Assembly (NCBI RefSeq): GCF_000177635.2
Contig: NC_014836.1
Location: 849,501-913,500 of the forward strand
Source of the DNA: Desulfurispirillum indicum S5
GTDB lineage: Bacteria; Chrysiogenota; Chrysiogenetes; Chrysiogenales; Chrysiogenaceae
Direction of reading: 5' to 3'
DNA length: 64,000 bases
This document shows positions 27,112 to 36,580 of this stretch, piece after piece (the stretch's first letter is position 1; each line of letters begins with the position of its first letter). The position numbers and the translations under genes are program-made. The notes beneath the pieces are model-generated. The model was not told the origin of the DNA. It saw only the letters and a list, made by a program, of their open reading frames with translations, and ran no database searches.

Positions 27112-27759
27112 CTATTGGTTGGTTTTCTGCCAGTCAGCGAGGAAGGCATCAATTCCCCGATCGGTAAGGGGATGCTGAACCAGTTGGGAAAGGACCTTAA
27201 AGGGGATAGTTGCAATATCAGCGCCAATCAGAGCGGAATCAAGCACATGCAGGGGGCTGCGCACACTGGCGACAATGATCTGGGTGGCAAAATCGTAGTT
27301 ATCATATATGGTGCGGATTTGGGAAACAAGCTCAAGTCCACCAGCAGCAATGTCATCCAGCCTCCCCACAAAGGGACTGATATAGGTAGCACCGGCTTTG
27401 GCTGCCAGCAATGCCTGATTCGCACTGAAGCACAGAGTGACGTTGGTCATGATACCTTCAGAGCACAGCGCCTTGGTAGCCTGAAGACCTTCGAGGGTCA
27501 GGGGGAGCTTAATGACAATATTATCGGCTATCTTCGCCAGCTCTCTGGCTTCGCGAAGCATCCCCTTTGCATCAAGGGCTATGACCTCGGCGCTGACCGG
27601 ACCATCCACGAGAGCGCAGATATCACGGAAAAGTTCTCGCGAATCCTGCTTACCCTCTTTGGCCAGCAGGCTCGGGTTGGTGGTAACTCCGTCAATCAGA
27701 CCCCAGGCACTGGCCTGAGTAATTTCCTGCAGGTTAGCGGTATCAATAAAAAACTTCAT
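27112..27759 (-). CDS. tal: Transaldolase / fructose-6-phosphate aldolase family protein
   Basis: This 215-residue class-I aldolase of the small transaldolase (TalC/FSA) group has IDTANL at the start, [17 protein letters not shown], the Schiff-base Lys84 in [43 protein letters not shown] and [11 protein letters not shown]. The length fits microbial transaldolases that move the dihydroxyacetone unit in the non-oxidative pentose phosphate pathway. The alternative is fructose-6-phosphate aldolase activity, which cannot be excluded by sequence reading. It starts 13 bases after jag and probably ends the rpmH operon. Confidence 0.92.
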   Translation of the reverse strand: MKFFIDTANLQEITQASAWGLIDGVTTNPSLLAKEGKQDSRELFRDICALVDGPVSAEVIALDAKGMLREARELAKIADNIVIKLPLTLEGLQATKALCSEGIMTNVTLCFSANQALLAAKAGATYISPFVGRLDDIAAGGLELVSQIRTIYDNYDFATQIIVASVRSPLHVLDSALIGADIATIPFKVLSQLVQHPLTDRGIDAFLADWQKTNQ

Positions 27760-27772
27760 AGGTGAACTCCTT

Positions 27773-28492
27773 CTACTCTTCCGCAGCCTGACGAGGCCCG
27801 CTGCTGCGCCGCCTGCTGTTTGCCCCTGGGCGGCGACTGTTACTGTAAGGTCGCTCGGCGCCTTCCGGGATAATAATCACCTTGCGGCGGTGCCCTTCAC
27901 CGCTGGAGGCAGTTTTAATACTTTCAATATCCTGCAGTGTGACATGGACAATTTTTCGCTCGCGCGAGTTCATGGGGCGCATGGGAATACTGCGACCGGT
28001 ATCTATCGCCTTTTGAGCCAGCTCCAGCGCCTCTTCTCGCAGCGTAAGCTCAACTTCCTTCAGGTAGTTGTTGCTGTCGATCATCAGTCGCAGGTGATCT
28101 TCCGCGGACTGATTCACCATACGCGAGATAACAAAGGCAATGGCTTCCAGGGGCTCACCATTGTGATAGCGCAATACCTCGTCGTCAGTGGAGTTCACAT
28201 GAAAAAGCCAGGTACCGTCGGATTGCTCGGTGCGGCTGATGGAGATGACATTAACCCCCATTCGCTCGAGGAAGAATTCAAGGTGCCGCTGAGCCATGTC
28301 CAGCTTCCCGCCTTCAGGGGTATAACTGACACGCACTCGGGTCGGTCGTGTACCCAACAGTCCAAACAGGCCCTTGGTTCCCTCTTCAAGCACCTCAATG
28401 GTCACGCTGTCGCGGCTGACGCCGCCAAGCTCTTCAAGGGCAGCGCTGACTGCCTCATCTACAGACTTGCCTTCTATTTCTATCACTTTCAT
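27773..28492 (-). CDS. jag: Jag (SpoIIIJ-associated) KH-R3H RNA-binding protein
   Basis: This 239-residue protein has a Jag_N domain (1-50, [20 protein letters not shown]), a KH-like domain (about 75-155) and an R3H domain (about 155-215) with [22 protein letters not shown] basic, Arg-rich tail follows. Jag/KhpB proteins bind RNA and are almost always encoded beside yidC, as here. The gene lies 26 bases after yidC. Family members influence cell elongation and membrane protein insertion in Gram-positives; the role in Gram-negatives is poorly defined. Confidence 0.92.
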   Translation of the reverse strand: MKVIEIEGKSVDEAVSAALEELGGVSRDSVTIEVLEEGTKGLFGLLGTRPTRVRVSYTPEGGKLDMAQRHLEFFLERMGVNVISISRTEQSDGTWLFHVNSTDDEVLRYHNGEPLEAIAFVISRMVNQSAEDHLRLMIDSNNYLKEVELTLREEALELAQKAIDTGRSIPMRPMNSRERKIVHVTLQDIESIKTASSGEGHRRKVIIIPEGAERPYSNSRRPGANSRRRSSGPRQAAEE

Positions 28493-28518
28493 GCAGCGAC
28501 TCCTTACAGGTATCAGTC

Positions 28519-30078
28519 TCAGTCAGGTCGTTTATTAATGTAGTACTGCTGGGCGATGGACAGAACATTGTTGACTATCCAGTAAAGGATCAGGCCTGAC
28601 GGGAATGTCATAAACAAAAAGGTGAACACAATGGGCAGTGAAAGCATGATCTTGCGCTGCAGCGGATCCATGGCGGTGGGAGTCATCTTCTGCTGCAGGA
28701 ACATGGTGGCACCCATGATGACCGGGGTAATATAGTAGGGATCAAGGGCGCTCAAGTCATTGATCCACAGCGCAAAAGGAGCATGACGCAGCTCAATGGC
28801 ATTCATCAGGGTTTTGTACAGAGCAAAAAAGACGGGAATCTGCACCAGGATAGGCAGACATCCGCTCAGGGGATTCGCCTTGTGGGTCTTATACAGTTCC
28901 ATGGTTGCAGTATTGAGCTTCTGAGGGTCATTTTTGAACTTCTCTTTGAGTTTTTTCAGCTCAGGAGCCAACACGCTGATTTTCTTCATGGACTTATAAG
29001 ACTTATGGCTCAGCGGGAAGAAGATGATCTTGATACATACGGTCAGCAGGATAATGGCCACACCGTAGTTGCCGGTCAGCGAGTAGAACCAGCGGATAGC
29101 CTGCATCAGCGGCGCTGCAAGAATGCTGAGGAATCCGTAGTCGATCGCCTGGGAGAGACCGACATCATAGGTATCGAGTATTCCCTTGAGTTTGGGACCA
29201 GCGAAAACGGTCACCGATGTTCCCAGTGGGCTCACCAGGGCGGCACCACGCTGGGGGATGTCCGGGAAAAGGCGAAAAGTGTCCTGTGGGCTGGGCAGAA
29301 AAGCAATCAGGAAGTACTTGTCCATCACACCACCATACCCAATGTTCCGGATATCCCGTACCGCCGAAACATCGCTGTACTTGATTTTATCCAGACCAGC
29401 ATCGGCGGATCCATGAACAATCCCTTCAAAGGAGAAGGTGTCGCCTTTGACATTTGCAACAATTTCAACGGGCAGTGTGGTAACGGCAGCACAGGCTCCC
29501 GGTGCGCATTCCATATCGTAGCGGATGGAAAATTCGTAGGCGCCGGAAAGTGTATACTGCTTGCGCACATCTCTGCCATCGGGCAAAAGCGTGTGAAAGG
29601 TGACACTGTTGTCGGTCTGCTGCTCCACAGTGAAAGGCAGTCCTGCCAGGTCAATGTTGCCCGTGGGAGTTGCGATAACTGAGGTAAACGCTGGGTAGCC
29701 CGCTCGTATCATTTCCACCATGGCGCCGCCTCGGCCATCCTCCTGATGCTCCTTGAGCCGCAGAGACTGCAGATGTCCTCCGGAAGTACTGAAAGTCGCG
29801 ATGATAAGATCATTTTCCAGAACCACATCTCGACCATCAACAATACGCAGGGATTGGTCGGAAAGGCCCTGATCCAGTGAGGGTGACGAGGAGAACTGGG
29901 TAGCGGGAAGCGCAGGAACCGCATCATTCTGAGCAGGTGCCTGTAGAGTGGGCTCCGCAACTTTGGCCGGAGCGCCATCAACGGGAAGGGGAGGTTCGTC
30001 CATCTCTATAAAAAAAATCTGATAGCTGAAGAGCACTATTGCCGAAAGCACGATGGCAAGCACCATCTTGTTATCCAT
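28519..30078 (-). CDS. yidC: Membrane protein insertase YidC
   Basis: This 519-residue Gram-negative-type YidC has an N-terminal membrane span (about 5-22). A large periplasmic P1 domain (about 60-310) contains LENDLIIATFSTSGGHLQSLRL. The conserved five-helix core (about 325-510) has NYGVAIILLTVCIKIIFFPL (read in parts), the hydrophilic-groove region, NPLSGCLPILVQIPVFFALYK and FLFMTFPSGLILYWIVNN. YidC inserts proteins into the inner membrane alone or with SecYEG. It sits in the classic rpmH-rnpA-yidD-yidC-jag order. Confidence 0.97.
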   Translation of the reverse strand: MDNKMVLAIVLSAIVLFSYQIFFIEMDEPPLPVDGAPAKVAEPTLQAPAQNDAVPALPATQFSSSPSLDQGLSDQSLRIVDGRDVVLENDLIIATFSTSGGHLQSLRLKEHQEDGRGGAMVEMIRAGYPAFTSVIATPTGNIDLAGLPFTVEQQTDNSVTFHTLLPDGRDVRKQYTLSGAYEFSIRYDMECAPGACAAVTTLPVEIVANVKGDTFSFEGIVHGSADAGLDKIKYSDVSAVRDIRNIGYGGVMDKYFLIAFLPSPQDTFRLFPDIPQRGAALVSPLGTSVTVFAGPKLKGILDTYDVGLSQAIDYGFLSILAAPLMQAIRWFYSLTGNYGVAIILLTVCIKIIFFPLSHKSYKSMKKISVLAPELKKLKEKFKNDPQKLNTATMELYKTHKANPLSGCLPILVQIPVFFALYKTLMNAIELRHAPFALWINDLSALDPYYITPVIMGATMFLQQKMTPTAMDPLQRKIMLSLPIVFTFLFMTFPSGLILYWIVNNVLSIAQQYYINKRPD

Positions 30079-30089
30079 GTAATCCTCCT

Positions 30090-30302
30090 TTAGTCAGGTA
30101 CAGGGTCATAACCACCCTTGCAGAAAGGGTGGCAACGCAGCAGACGCCACAGCGTCAGGTAGAAGCCTTTAAAGAAACCGTGGCGAGTGAAAGCTTCCAG
30201 CGCGTAGGAGCTACAGGTGGGCGTAAACCGGCACGAAGGCGGGAGCATGGGAGAGATGATATACCGGTAGAAGCGGATAATCAGAATCATAACGTGTTTC
30301 AT
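30090..30302 (-). CDS. yidD: Membrane protein insertion efficiency factor YidD
   Basis: This 70-residue protein has an amphipathic N-terminal helix ([14 protein letters not shown]) and the YidD signature [21 protein letters not shown], followed by [14 protein letters not shown]. YidD sits at the inner membrane and aids YidC-dependent insertion. The gene begins three bases after rnpA and ends 11 bases before yidC. Confidence 0.97.
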   Translation of the reverse strand: MKHVMILIIRFYRYIISPMLPPSCRFTPTCSSYALEAFTRHGFFKGFYLTLWRLLRCHPFCKGGYDPVPD

Positions 30303-30305
30303 AGG

Positions 30306-30659
30306 TCAATCACATGCCGGAATGAACTTGGCCCTTTGAAGCAGATGCTCAAGTGCGCTCATCGCCTCGGGGCCCTTCAGTTCTGCAGCAGGCGGCCTGG
30401 CCGCCATAATGATATGGTACTGTCCCTGAATGTACTTTCGGTTCCGACGGAAGGCTTCACGCATCAGACGCTTTAATCGGTTCCGCACGACGGCATTTCC
30501 CACTTTCTTGCTTACCACAACTCCAACTTTCAGTTGTTCTGCCCGGAGGAACACCAGCACGAAATACTGGCTGCGCACAACCTTCCCAGCGTCGTAAACC
30601 GCCCTGAACTGGCGGTTTTTCTGTAGTCGTAGCGACGCTGGAAAACGGTTATCGTCCAT
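30306..30659 (-). CDS. rnpA: Ribonuclease P protein component
   Basis: This 117-residue basic protein is the protein subunit of RNase P, which matures tRNA 5' ends. It shows LQKNRQFRAVYDAGK, FVLVFLRAEQ and the RNR signature AVVRNRLKRLMREAFRRN. Its ATG overlaps the rpmH stop (TGATG), as often seen in this operon. Confidence 0.97.
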   Translation of the reverse strand: MDDNRFPASLRLQKNRQFRAVYDAGKVVRSQYFVLVFLRAEQLKVGVVVSKKVGNAVVRNRLKRLMREAFRRNRKYIQGQYHIIMAARPPAAELKGPEAMSALEHLLQRAKFIPACD

Positions 30660-30796
30660 CAGGCAGCGAGTACGGCTCTCCCTTTGGCACGACGACGTGC
30701 GAGTACCTTACGGCCATTCTTGGTTGCCATGCGGGCGCGGAAGCCTTGCTTTACCTTTTTGCGGCGGTTGTTGGGGCGGAATGTTCTCTGTTGCAT
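30659..30796 (-). CDS. rpmH: 50S ribosomal protein L34
   Basis: ATG at 30796 opens a 45-codon frame ([19 protein letters not shown], then [20 protein letters not shown]), an exact fit to L34, which is about 44-46 residues and rich in Arg/Lys. AAGGAG lies just upstream. The TGA overlaps the rnpA ATG. The gene is easily missed because of its length. The usual dnaA gene is not next to it. Confidence 0.97.
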   Translation of the reverse strand: MQQRTFRPNNRRKKVKQGFRARMATKNGRKVLARRRAKGRAVLAA

Positions 30797-30870
30797 ATTA
30801 TCTCCTTACATTTCCATGTTCTGTATTTCAATCTCTGCAGAAAATCTGCCTGAAGAGGCAAAACCGGCGC

Positions 30871-30900
30871 ATTATAGAGAAGACCAGTGGGAAAAGTCAA
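30871..30900 (-). promoter_or_regulatory. Strong promoter for the rpmH operon
   Basis: On the minus strand TTGACT (30900-30895), an 18-base spacer and a perfect TATAAT (30876-30871) lie about 75 bases before the rpmH ATG. It probably drives rpmH-rnpA-yidD-yidC-jag and perhaps the transaldolase gene. Confidence 0.8.
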
Positions 30901-30913
30901 CGCCTTTCGCCCC

Positions 30914-31852
30914 TTATCCCTGGAGTTTCTCCACCAGCTCACGCAGAAGGCTCTCAGCATCCTGATTCCCCACCTGACAGGTACCGGCATTGGCATGGCC
31001 ACCGCCCCCATATTCCAGCATCAGCTTACCTATATTGACGGTTGAAGAGCGGTCAAAAATGGATTTCCCCACCGCAAAGACCGTATTCTGTTTCTTCAGG
31101 CCCCACAGGACATGGACTGAGATAAGCGACTGGGGAAAAAGGGCATAGATCATAAAGCGATTGCCTGTATAAATGGTATCCTCTCCACGCAGATCAAGCA
31201 CTGCCACGGTTCCACGCATGGTGGTGCAGCGCTTTATCTGATCCTTGAAGAGATCCTGCTGCTCAAAAAACAGCTCCACCCGCTCCTGTACGTCGGGTAA
31301 AGCCATGATCTCCTGTATGGAGTGATGTTTACAATAGTCAATCAGATCCATCATCAGCTGATAGTTGGAAACACGGAAGTTGCGGAAACGACCAAGTCCG
31401 GTGCGGGCGTCCATCAGGAAATTCAGGAGCACCCAGTCCTTGGGATCCAGAACTTCCTCACGGGTAAACTGAGCGGAATCCCCCTTGTCTACGGCAGCCA
31501 TCATATCAGAGGAAATAATGCCACCGAAGCGCTCATCGCCACCAAAGTAGTTATAGACGACGCGGGCTGCCGATGGTGCCATCGCGTCGATGATATGATT
31601 TTCCTCGCGAGTGCCTCCAGCACGGATGACTTCGCTCTCATGGTGGTCAAAGGCCAGATGCACACCCGGGACATAGGGAAGGTTCGTGGTGATATCCCGC
31701 GACGTTATCTGAATTTTCTGATCCTGCATATCTTTGGGGTGCACGAAGAGAATATCGTTGATCAGGCCCATTTCTTTCAGCAACACACCGCAGACCAGAC
31801 CATCAAAGTCACTGCGGGTTACGAGACGGTACATTCCTCCCAATGGAACCAT
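30914..31852 (-). CDS. DHH-DHHA1 family phosphoesterase, exopolyphosphatase-like
   Basis: This 312-residue protein has the DHH phosphoesterase layout. RSDFDGLVCGVLL is a first metal motif (DxD), followed by LAFDHHESEV (the DHH motif) and SDMMAAVDKGDSA. A C-terminal DHHA1 domain ends in EYGGGGHANAGTCQV. Members hydrolyse nanoRNA, c-di-AMP or short polyphosphates with Mn2+. This one resembles the exopolyphosphatase-related group more than NrnA, but the substrate is not certain. It is the last gene of a long minus-strand run from mrp, 19 bases after the thiamine-binding gene. Confidence 0.87.
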   Translation of the reverse strand: MVPLGGMYRLVTRSDFDGLVCGVLLKEMGLINDILFVHPKDMQDQKIQITSRDITTNLPYVPGVHLAFDHHESEVIRAGGTREENHIIDAMAPSAARVVYNYFGGDERFGGIISSDMMAAVDKGDSAQFTREEVLDPKDWVLLNFLMDARTGLGRFRNFRVSNYQLMMDLIDYCKHHSIQEIMALPDVQERVELFFEQQDLFKDQIKRCTTMRGTVAVLDLRGEDTIYTGNRFMIYALFPQSLISVHVLWGLKKQNTVFAVGKSIFDRSSTVNIGKLMLEYGGGGHANAGTCQVGNQDAESLLRELVEKLQG

Positions 31853-31871
31853 GATTCACTCCTTTTTCCAG

Positions 31872-32180
31872 TTATCCCGAACCACCCTGGTCCAGTTTGC
31901 TTTCCACTGACTTGACCTTCTTGTACAGGGCTCCGGTGGTGCCCACCTTGTCGTCAATCTTAATGGAGGTGGAAACTCGCAGAGAGTGCTGACGCATGTT
32001 GACATGGCACTTCTGGATCAAGGAAAAGACCTCTTCCGGTTCACCCTCAACAATAGTTCCCATGGCATGCAGTTCATAGGGCAATCCACTCTGCCGTATA
32101 ATCTCTATGGTTTTGGCAACATATTCCGACAAGTGCCCGTGAGCTTTGTCGATGGGGGTTATGGAAAACTCAGCCAGCAT
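31872..32180 (-). CDS. MTH1187-family (UPF0045) thiamine-binding protein
   Basis: This 102-residue protein begins MLAEFSITPIDK and contains YELHAMGTIVEGEPEEVFSL and RVSTSIKIDDKVG. These are signatures of the MTH1187/YkoF-like ferredoxin-fold family. Structures in this family bind thiamine or related ligands at a subunit interface; the cellular role is unknown. It lies between aspS and the DHH gene with gaps of about 20 bases, so it is part of the operon. Confidence 0.87.
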   Translation of the reverse strand: MLAEFSITPIDKAHGHLSEYVAKTIEIIRQSGLPYELHAMGTIVEGEPEEVFSLIQKCHVNMRQHSLRVSTSIKIDDKVGTTGALYKKVKSVESKLDQGGSG

Positions 32181-32202
32181 GCTCGCACCTCCGTTTCAGT
32201 GG

Positions 32203-33981
32203 CTATTCAATATGCGTACTCTTGATATGCAGCTCCTGCAGCTGACGCTGGTCGACCACACTGGGGGCATCGGTCAGCAGGCAGGTGGCCTTCTGGGTTT
32301 TCGGGAAAGCGATGACATCGCGGATGGAGCTGGTGCCCGAAAGAATCATGGCGATGCGGTCAACGCCGAAAGCAATACCGCCGTGGGGAGGCGCACCGAA
32401 CTCCAGGGCATCCAGCAGGAAGCCAAACTTCATGCGCGCCTCTTCTTCGCCGATTCCCAACAGGGAGAACATGCGCTGCTGCAGCTCCATGGTGTGAATA
32501 CGGATGGAGCCGCCGCCGATTTCCGAACCATTGAGCACCAGGTCATAGGCGCGGGCGCGGGCGGCACCGGGATCGCTCTCCAGCAGACCGAAGTCCTCTT
32601 CCAGGGGAGAGGTGAAGGGGTGGTGCATGGCCATGAAGCGCTTGCTGTCCTCATCCCACTCCAGCAGGGGGAAGTCGGTGACCCACAGGAAGTTGTACTG
32701 ATTGTTGTCGATAAGGCCGAGACGCTGAGCCAGAATCAGGCGCAGCTGGCCCAGGGAGTTGGCCACGACGCTTCTGGTGTCAGCCATAAAGAAGATACAG
32801 TCGCCCGGTTTCGCACCGACGCGCTTGACGATGGCCTCCAGGGTGGCCTCGCCCAGGAATTTGGTGATGGGGCTCTGATACTCGTTTTCCCGCACCTTGA
32901 TATAGGCCAGGCCTTTGGCACCGTAAACCGCCAGGTCCTTGGTGATGTCGTCAATATCCTTGCGGCTCAGGTGTTCACAGCCCACTCCATTGATGGCTTT
33001 GACCTGGCCGCCATTTTCAAGCGCGCTCTGGAAAACCTTGAAACCTGAGAAATCCAGGTCACTCAGATCCTGCAGCTCCAGTCCAAAACGGGTGTCAGGC
33101 TTGTCGGAGCCAAAGCGATCCATGGCCTCCTGGTAAGAGAGGCGGGGGAAGGGTACGGGAATTTCCCGGTCGGCGATATCGCGCCACAGCTTCTGCATCA
33201 GGCCTTCGATCAGCGCAAAGAGCTGCTCGCGATCGATGAAGCTCATCTCCATATCCAGCTGGGTGAATTCGGGTTGGCGATCGGCGCGCAGGTCCTCGTC
33301 GCGGAAGCACTTGACGATCTGGAAGTACTTGTCGTAGCCGGAAACCATCAACAGCTGCTTGAAAAGCTGGGGCGACTGAGGCAGGGCAAAGAAGCGGCCG
33401 GGATTGACCCGCGAAGGCACCAGGTAGTCCCGCGCCCCCTCGGGGGTGGATTTGGTCAGCACCGGCGTTTCGATATCCAGAAAGCCTTTTTCGTAGAGGT
33501 ATTCTCGCATGGAGCGGGTCAGGCGGTGGCGGTTGATGATGTGCTTCTGGATTTCGGGACGGCGCAGATCCAGGTAGCGGTATTTCAGGCGCAGGTTTTC
33601 GCTGACATCGGTGTACTCGTCGATCATGAAGGGCGGGGTCTTGGCCACGCTGACAATGCGCAGCTCACTGACCACCACTTCGATGGCACCGGTTTTCAGC
33701 TTCTCGTTTACCGTACCTTCGGGGCGGTGGCGCACAGTGCCCACAATGGCCAGCACATATTCGGAGCGGATGGATTCACCCTTTTCGTGAACCTCCTGAT
33801 TGACCTGGGGGTCCATGACCAGCTGGGTCAGTCCGTCGCGATCACGCAGATCGACAAAAATCAGGCCACCGTGGTCGCGGCGGCGGTGGGCCCAGCCCAT
33901 CAGGGTAACTGATTCACCAATGTTCTCTATGCCAAGCTGGCCACATGAATGCGTTCTCTGAAGTCCCTGGATACTGTCCAT
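32203..33981 (-). CDS. aspS: Aspartyl-tRNA synthetase
   Basis: This 592-residue class-II synthetase is of the bacterial type. An N-terminal OB-fold anticodon domain (1-105) has [23 protein letters not shown] in parts. Motif 2 is [27 protein letters not shown] insertion (about 300-420) precedes motif 3, with [16 protein letters not shown]. Many bacteria lacking AsnRS use a nondiscriminating AspRS; which type this is was not resolved. AGGAGA lies upstream of the ATG at a slightly long spacing. hisS precedes it by 76 bases. Confidence 0.97.
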   Translation of the reverse strand: MDSIQGLQRTHSCGQLGIENIGESVTLMGWAHRRRDHGGLIFVDLRDRDGLTQLVMDPQVNQEVHEKGESIRSEYVLAIVGTVRHRPEGTVNEKLKTGAIEVVVSELRIVSVAKTPPFMIDEYTDVSENLRLKYRYLDLRRPEIQKHIINRHRLTRSMREYLYEKGFLDIETPVLTKSTPEGARDYLVPSRVNPGRFFALPQSPQLFKQLLMVSGYDKYFQIVKCFRDEDLRADRQPEFTQLDMEMSFIDREQLFALIEGLMQKLWRDIADREIPVPFPRLSYQEAMDRFGSDKPDTRFGLELQDLSDLDFSGFKVFQSALENGGQVKAINGVGCEHLSRKDIDDITKDLAVYGAKGLAYIKVRENEYQSPITKFLGEATLEAIVKRVGAKPGDCIFFMADTRSVVANSLGQLRLILAQRLGLIDNNQYNFLWVTDFPLLEWDEDSKRFMAMHHPFTSPLEEDFGLLESDPGAARARAYDLVLNGSEIGGGSIRIHTMELQQRMFSLLGIGEEEARMKFGFLLDALEFGAPPHGGIAFGVDRIAMILSGTSSIRDVIAFPKTQKATCLLTDAPSVVDQRQLQELHIKSTHIE

Positions 33982-34057
33982 AAACGATGGATCTCCTTAA
34001 GCTATAGTACAAAAATATCAGGCTACCTGTTTGGCCGTAATCCCGGAACAATCCTGG

Positions 34058-35314
34058 TTACGGAAGTTTCGCAAGCTCAGCCAGTGGAACCTGGCGCTGT
34101 TCTCCCGTCGCCAGCTCCTTCACCGTAAAGAAGTTGCCAGCGGCTTCATCACCACCGATCAGTACCACGTGGCGGGCACCCAGGCGATCACCGCGCTTGA
34201 AGATGTTTTTCACTGAACGCTGGCGGGTATCAAGCTCGCTGGTTTTCCCCAGCGACCGCAGGGCGCGCAGGGCCTGTAGCCCCTGTAAAGTAAAAGTATT
34301 CTCCGTGTATCCAATATAAAAATCAAGGGATAAGTCTGCCTGTAGTGAATCGAAATGCTCCACCAGCAACATGACCCGTTCCATGCCGAAGGCAAAGCCC
34401 ACGGCAGCCGTGGCAGGACCACCCAGATCCTCCACCAGTCCATCGTAGCGACCACCACCACCAATGGCATTCTGGGAGCCCAGCAGGCTGGTGGTAAACT
34501 CAAATGCCGTGCCCACATAGTAATCCAGGCCTCGCACCATAAACGGGTTGCGCTGGTAAGGCACTCCGTAGGCGTCCAGATAGATCTGCAGCGCTCCATA
34601 GTGTGCGGCACAGGATTCACAGCGGTGTTCGTCAATGGTGGGAGCACTGGCCACCTGGGCCTGACACTCCGGGTTTTTGCAATCCAGCACCCGCAGGGGG
34701 TTTTTCTCAATGCGCTCCACACAGTTTTCACACAGGTGCTCGCGGCGGGCATTCAAAAATGCCACCAGAGCCTGGCGATAGCCGGGACGACACTGGGGGC
34801 AGCCGATATTGTTGATTTCAATGGTCACCCCTGCGGCAATGCCCAGTTCGACCAGCATGGTGTAACCAAGGGCGATGGTTTCGGCGTCAATGGTCGCCTC
34901 GGTTTCGCCGAACACTTCCACACCCAGCTGGTGAAACTGGCGATAACGGCCTTTCTGGGGACGCTCATAACGGAACATGGGGCCACGGTACCAGACCCGC
35001 TGGGGAGCCAGCTCGTTGTAGAGCTTATTCTCCACATAGGCCCGCACGACTCCGGCGGTGCCTTCGGGACGCAGGGTAACCGACTCGTCTGATTTGTCCG
35101 CAAAGGTGTACATCTCTTTGCCCACGATATCGGTGTTCTCTCCGATGCCGCGGCAGAAGAGTTCTGTTTTTTCCATGATGGGCAGGCGGATCTCCTGGTA
35201 ACGCCAGTTTTCAAGGATCTCCTGCAGAATCTGCTCAGCCTGACTCCAGCGCCTGGCCATGGGGCTGAGCAGATCATTGAAGCCGCGTATTGCTTTAATC
35301 TGTTTTTCTGACAT
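34058..35314 (-). CDS. hisS: Histidyl-tRNA synthetase
   Basis: This 418-residue class-II synthetase has KAIRGFNDLLSP at the N-terminus, motif 2 FRYERPQKGRYRQFHQLGVE, the histidine-specific loop GLDYYVGTAFEF and GGGGRYDGLVEDLGG. A C-terminal anticodon-binding domain starts at about 330. A cysteine-rich insertion (CENCVERIEKNPLRVLDCKN, residues about 170-215) is common in HisRS of this type. The ATG at 35314 was chosen because the family starts at this point, although the frame is open to 35365. Confidence 0.97.
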   Translation of the reverse strand: MSEKQIKAIRGFNDLLSPMARRWSQAEQILQEILENWRYQEIRLPIMEKTELFCRGIGENTDIVGKEMYTFADKSDESVTLRPEGTAGVVRAYVENKLYNELAPQRVWYRGPMFRYERPQKGRYRQFHQLGVEVFGETEATIDAETIALGYTMLVELGIAAGVTIEINNIGCPQCRPGYRQALVAFLNARREHLCENCVERIEKNPLRVLDCKNPECQAQVASAPTIDEHRCESCAAHYGALQIYLDAYGVPYQRNPFMVRGLDYYVGTAFEFTTSLLGSQNAIGGGGRYDGLVEDLGGPATAAVGFAFGMERVMLLVEHFDSLQADLSLDFYIGYTENTFTLQGLQALRALRSLGKTSELDTRQRSVKNIFKRGDRLGARHVVLIGGDEAAGNFFTVKELATGEQRQVPLAELAKLP

Positions 35315-35334
35315 GTTTTTTCCTGTATGCAGAC

Positions 35335-35841
35335 TCAGCAGGATTCGCGTTTCTGGCGAATCCACTGGACGATGCGCTCCTTGCGCTCTTTCCAGGCGTC
35401 TTTCTCCAGACGCTCACGCACAAAATCTTCGAACAGCACACTGATCAGACGATCAAGCTTTTCCAGCCAGTGCACGCGTTCAATGAATATCTCCTCGTCA
35501 TTTTCCAGCAGAATCAGCGGCAATTTGATGCTTGCCAGCTGCAGCGTCGTCCCCTTGAGCGTGAACAAGGCGTTCTTCTCGGGGCCAAACTCCACCTTGA
35601 TCTTGCACTCCTTGACCTTTTTCCCTTCATACAGGGCCATGGCCGCTTCCGGGCTTATGGATGGTTCACCCTTAGACAGCCGGGATTCACGGGCATCGCC
35701 AAACTGGCTCTCCAGCACGATAAAATCGTCGATCCAGATGTGAATCAGCTCGTTCTCAAAGGTGTAGCGCCCTTCCATGATTTCACTCTTGTGCCAGAGC
35801 CAGATCAGAAACTCTTTGCCCAGAAAGTCGGTATTATTCAT
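35335..35841 (-). CDS. Conserved protein paired with RdgC-like gene
   Basis: This 168-residue soluble protein begins MNNTDFLGKEFLIWLWHKSE and ends in a charged helical segment (RLEKDAWKERKERIVQWIRQ). I do not recognise a catalytic motif. Its ATG lies inside the end of the RdgC-like gene (8-base overlap), so the two are translationally coupled. The FLGKEFLIWLW start and the SPEAAMALYEGKKV and TLKGTTLQLASIKLP strings look like the second half of longer RdgC-type proteins. The pair may therefore be a split RdgC. hisS follows 20 bases later. Confidence 0.75.
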   Translation of the reverse strand: MNNTDFLGKEFLIWLWHKSEIMEGRYTFENELIHIWIDDFIVLESQFGDARESRLSKGEPSISPEAAMALYEGKKVKECKIKVEFGPEKNALFTLKGTTLQLASIKLPLILLENDEEIFIERVHWLEKLDRLISVLFEDFVRERLEKDAWKERKERIVQWIRQKRESC

Positions 35842-36469
35842 GCTCCACCCCGAAACTTTCCGGTGCCAGCTGCTCGCGGGCCCATGCCATGGCAGAAGTC
35901 AACTCCATGTCCCCCATGCGCCAATGGGGGGTAACCAGGGAGATCTTTCGATCAAAGGTCTTGCGGAAGTACTCCACAAAGAGATCATTGGCTGCCTGAG
36001 CCGTCGAGCCAAAGAATACCCGTCCAGCCGGCACATTATAGAGCATATCCCACACCTTGGTCTGGGGATACTGCTGTTTGATGAGGAACTGCCGCGTCTG
36101 CTCCTTGATAAAGATGCGGTCATCGCGGGTCAACCGTTCTTTGCCGCTCTCGCGCTGATACTGCTGCTCGCGCTCAGGCAGCAAGGCTTTAAGCATCTGG
36201 GAGGGGACGACTTTTTTGTCAAGGCGCAGGGAGATCAGAATGTGATCTCGGGAGGGGAAGACCTCATCCTGAGTGAAGTGATTATGGAGAAAATTCCTGG
36301 CCGAGACCCACCCCATGGTACTCTCGGAAAAATCCACCTCGTCAAAGGAGACAAAGCGGTTCTGCAGCAGACTTTCAAACATCTGCTCCATATAGTCGAT
36401 ACCGGGTTCGCCCTGCACCGCATAGGGAGTATAGCTGATGGAGCCACTATAAAAACCCATGGATATCAC
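35834..36469 (-). CDS. RdgC-like recombination-associated protein, N-terminal half size
   Basis: This 211-residue protein resembles the first part of RdgC, a ring-shaped DNA-binding protein that modulates RecA. Shared features are a GWVSAR segment, a charged LRLDKKVVPSQMLKALLPERE region, then KERLTRDDRIFIKEQ and AGRVFFGSTAQAANDLFVEYF. E. coli RdgC has about 300 residues; here the C-terminal portion is missing from this frame, and the coupled downstream gene may supply it. The match is by eye and moderate. The ATG at 36469 sits in an AT-rich context without a strong ribosome site. Confidence 0.65.
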   Translation of the reverse strand: MISMGFYSGSISYTPYAVQGEPGIDYMEQMFESLLQNRFVSFDEVDFSESTMGWVSARNFLHNHFTQDEVFPSRDHILISLRLDKKVVPSQMLKALLPEREQQYQRESGKERLTRDDRIFIKEQTRQFLIKQQYPQTKVWDMLYNVPAGRVFFGSTAQAANDLFVEYFRKTFDRKISLVTPHWRMGDMELTSAMAWAREQLAPESFGVEHE

Positions 36470-36580
36470 CCTTTCCCATTTATCATAGAAGCGTGTCAGG
36501 GTACTACACCAGTCGCCCGCTGTAAATACGGCGTGTACCCTTCCCAGCGCTTGTCACAGGCGCGCCGGGATCTGTGCGAT

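Noticed and set aside
30797-30913. Replication origin next to rpmH
   Set aside because: No dnaA gene and no cluster of DnaA boxes; the gap is short and holds a promoter.
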